From assembly GCA_963738375.1 (NCBI GenBank), contig CAVTWL010000005.1:186001-250000 (forward strand): a DNA stretch of 64,000 bases. Direction: 5' to 3'. The DNA comes from Bog-159 sp963738375. Its GTDB lineage: Bacteria; Acidobacteriota; Terriglobia; Bryobacterales; Bryobacteraceae. A model generated the notes under the pieces. That model was not told where the DNA came from and made no database searches. It saw only the letters and a program-made list of their open reading frames with translations. A program made the position numbers and the translations under genes. This document shows positions 63,565-64,000 of this stretch, piece after piece. How positions within the stretch are numbered: position 1 is the first letter of the stretch; the number at the start of each line of letters is the position of its first letter.

Positions 63565-64000
63565 ATGCTGAAACCCGCCCTCCTGCTCCTGCTTCCCGCG
63601 GCGCTGCTCGCCCACGATTTAATGCCCGCGCCGGCCAAACTCCAGCCCGCCGCCGGACGCCTCCGCATTGATCGCAACTTCGGCTTCATCCAACTCAACG
63701 GCTACCGCGATGCCCGCCTCGAAGCCGCCGCCGCCCGCCTCGTCGACCACGTCTCCCGCAAAACCGGCATTCCCATGACGTCCGGCCCCGGCCTCCATGC
63801 GCCCGAAGCCGCCCTCGTTGTCTATTGCGATCATGCGAGCGCCCCCGTCCAGTCCCTGACCGAAGACGAATCCTACCGCCTTACCGTCACCCCGCTCGGC
63901 GCGCGCCTCGATGCCCCCAATCCCCTCGGCGTCATGCACGGCATGGAAACCTTCCTCCAACTCGTCAACCTCGACGCCGCCGGCTTCGGCGTCCCCGCCG
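63565..64000 (+). CDS. glycoside hydrolase family 20 beta-N-acetylhexosaminidase, 5' part
   Basis: The first 145 residues of an exported enzyme that runs off the window. A signal peptide (MLKPALLLLLPAALLA) precedes the small alpha/beta domain usual before the GH20 barrel: LMPAPAKLQPAAGRLRIDRNF opens it and DESYRLTVTPLGARLDAPNPLGVMHGMETFLQLV is its characteristic end. The catalytic Asp-Glu pair lies beyond the window, so activity cannot be judged. It is divergent from the SGNH hydrolase gene; the two may act on the same amino-sugar polymer. Confidence 0.88.
   Translation, partial: MLKPALLLLLPAALLAHDLMPAPAKLQPAAGRLRIDRNFGFIQLNGYRDARLEAAAARLVDHVSRKTGIPMTSGPGLHAPEAALVVYCDHASAPVQSLTEDESYRLTVTPLGARLDAPNPLGVMHGMETFLQLVNLDAAGFGVPA

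Overview
This window reads as chromosomal core plus ordinary accessory DNA from a high-G+C, diderm, soil-type bacterium, most likely an acidobacterium of the Bryobacter/Solibacter kind. The pointers are a PadR regulator paired with a long two-module MacB/FtsX permease of the acidobacterial 'orphan permease' type, many Tat or Sec signal-bearing Gfo/Idh, TIM-barrel, TPR/FG-GAP and PQQ-like propeller proteins, and the style of the RNA polymerase genes. No 16S rRNA gene is present, so this placement is inference. I see no phage, insertion sequence, CRISPR array or tRNA gene.

Layout. 1-9.7 kb: end of rplJ, then rplL, rpoB and rpoC; RpoB carries an insert with eight cysteines that looks like two zinc ribbons. 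9.7-13.4 kb: orphan YgiT-type zinc finger, AI-2E family permease, ruvX-mltG, and two small secreted Cys-rich proteins. 13.4-20.6 kb: TPR/FG-GAP/ASPIC protein, metallo-beta-lactamase-fold hydrolase, orphan permease and its PadR regulator. 20.7-24.9 kb: one polypeptide joining a SEDS glycan polymerase to a class B penicillin-binding protein, coupled to an FHA protein. 25-31.8 kb: S9 peptidase and an NtrC-like two-component pair. 32-37.7 kb: unknown secreted protein, EVE protein, and a polysaccharide export/chain-length/tyrosine-kinase trio. 37.7-43.6 kb: Gfo/Idh oxidoreductase, sugar isomerase-like protein, M13 peptidase, DUF1801 protein, galT. 43.6-46.3 kb: the classic ffs-dnaX-ybaB-recR block. 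46.3-53.1 kb: a tight six-gene minus-strand operon (three carboxylate transporters, thiolase, OB-fold partner, aminotransferase). 53.3-62.0 kb: a plus-strand cassette of LuxE-like acyl synthetase, LuxC-like aldehyde dehydrogenase, glycosyltransferase, ABC ATPase, large ABC permease and PQQ-like beta-propeller protein. 62.2-64 kb: SGNH hydrolase and the start of a GH20 hexosaminidase.

The best candidates for something new are the 53.3-62.0 kb cassette (a fatty-acyl reductase-like pair coupled to a glycosyltransferase and an exporter), the SEDS-PBP fusion with its FHA partner, and the zinc-ribbon insert in RpoB.

Quality warning. At least nine genes, including the essential rpoB and dnaX, are broken into pieces in this sequence, nearly always by one extra base that doubles a single G, C, A or T. 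In eight of the nine, removing the inferred extra bases restores a length divisible by three and a continuous family-like protein; in the histidine kinase not every site was resolved. I therefore treat these as intact genes with sequence errors, and give the full span for each.
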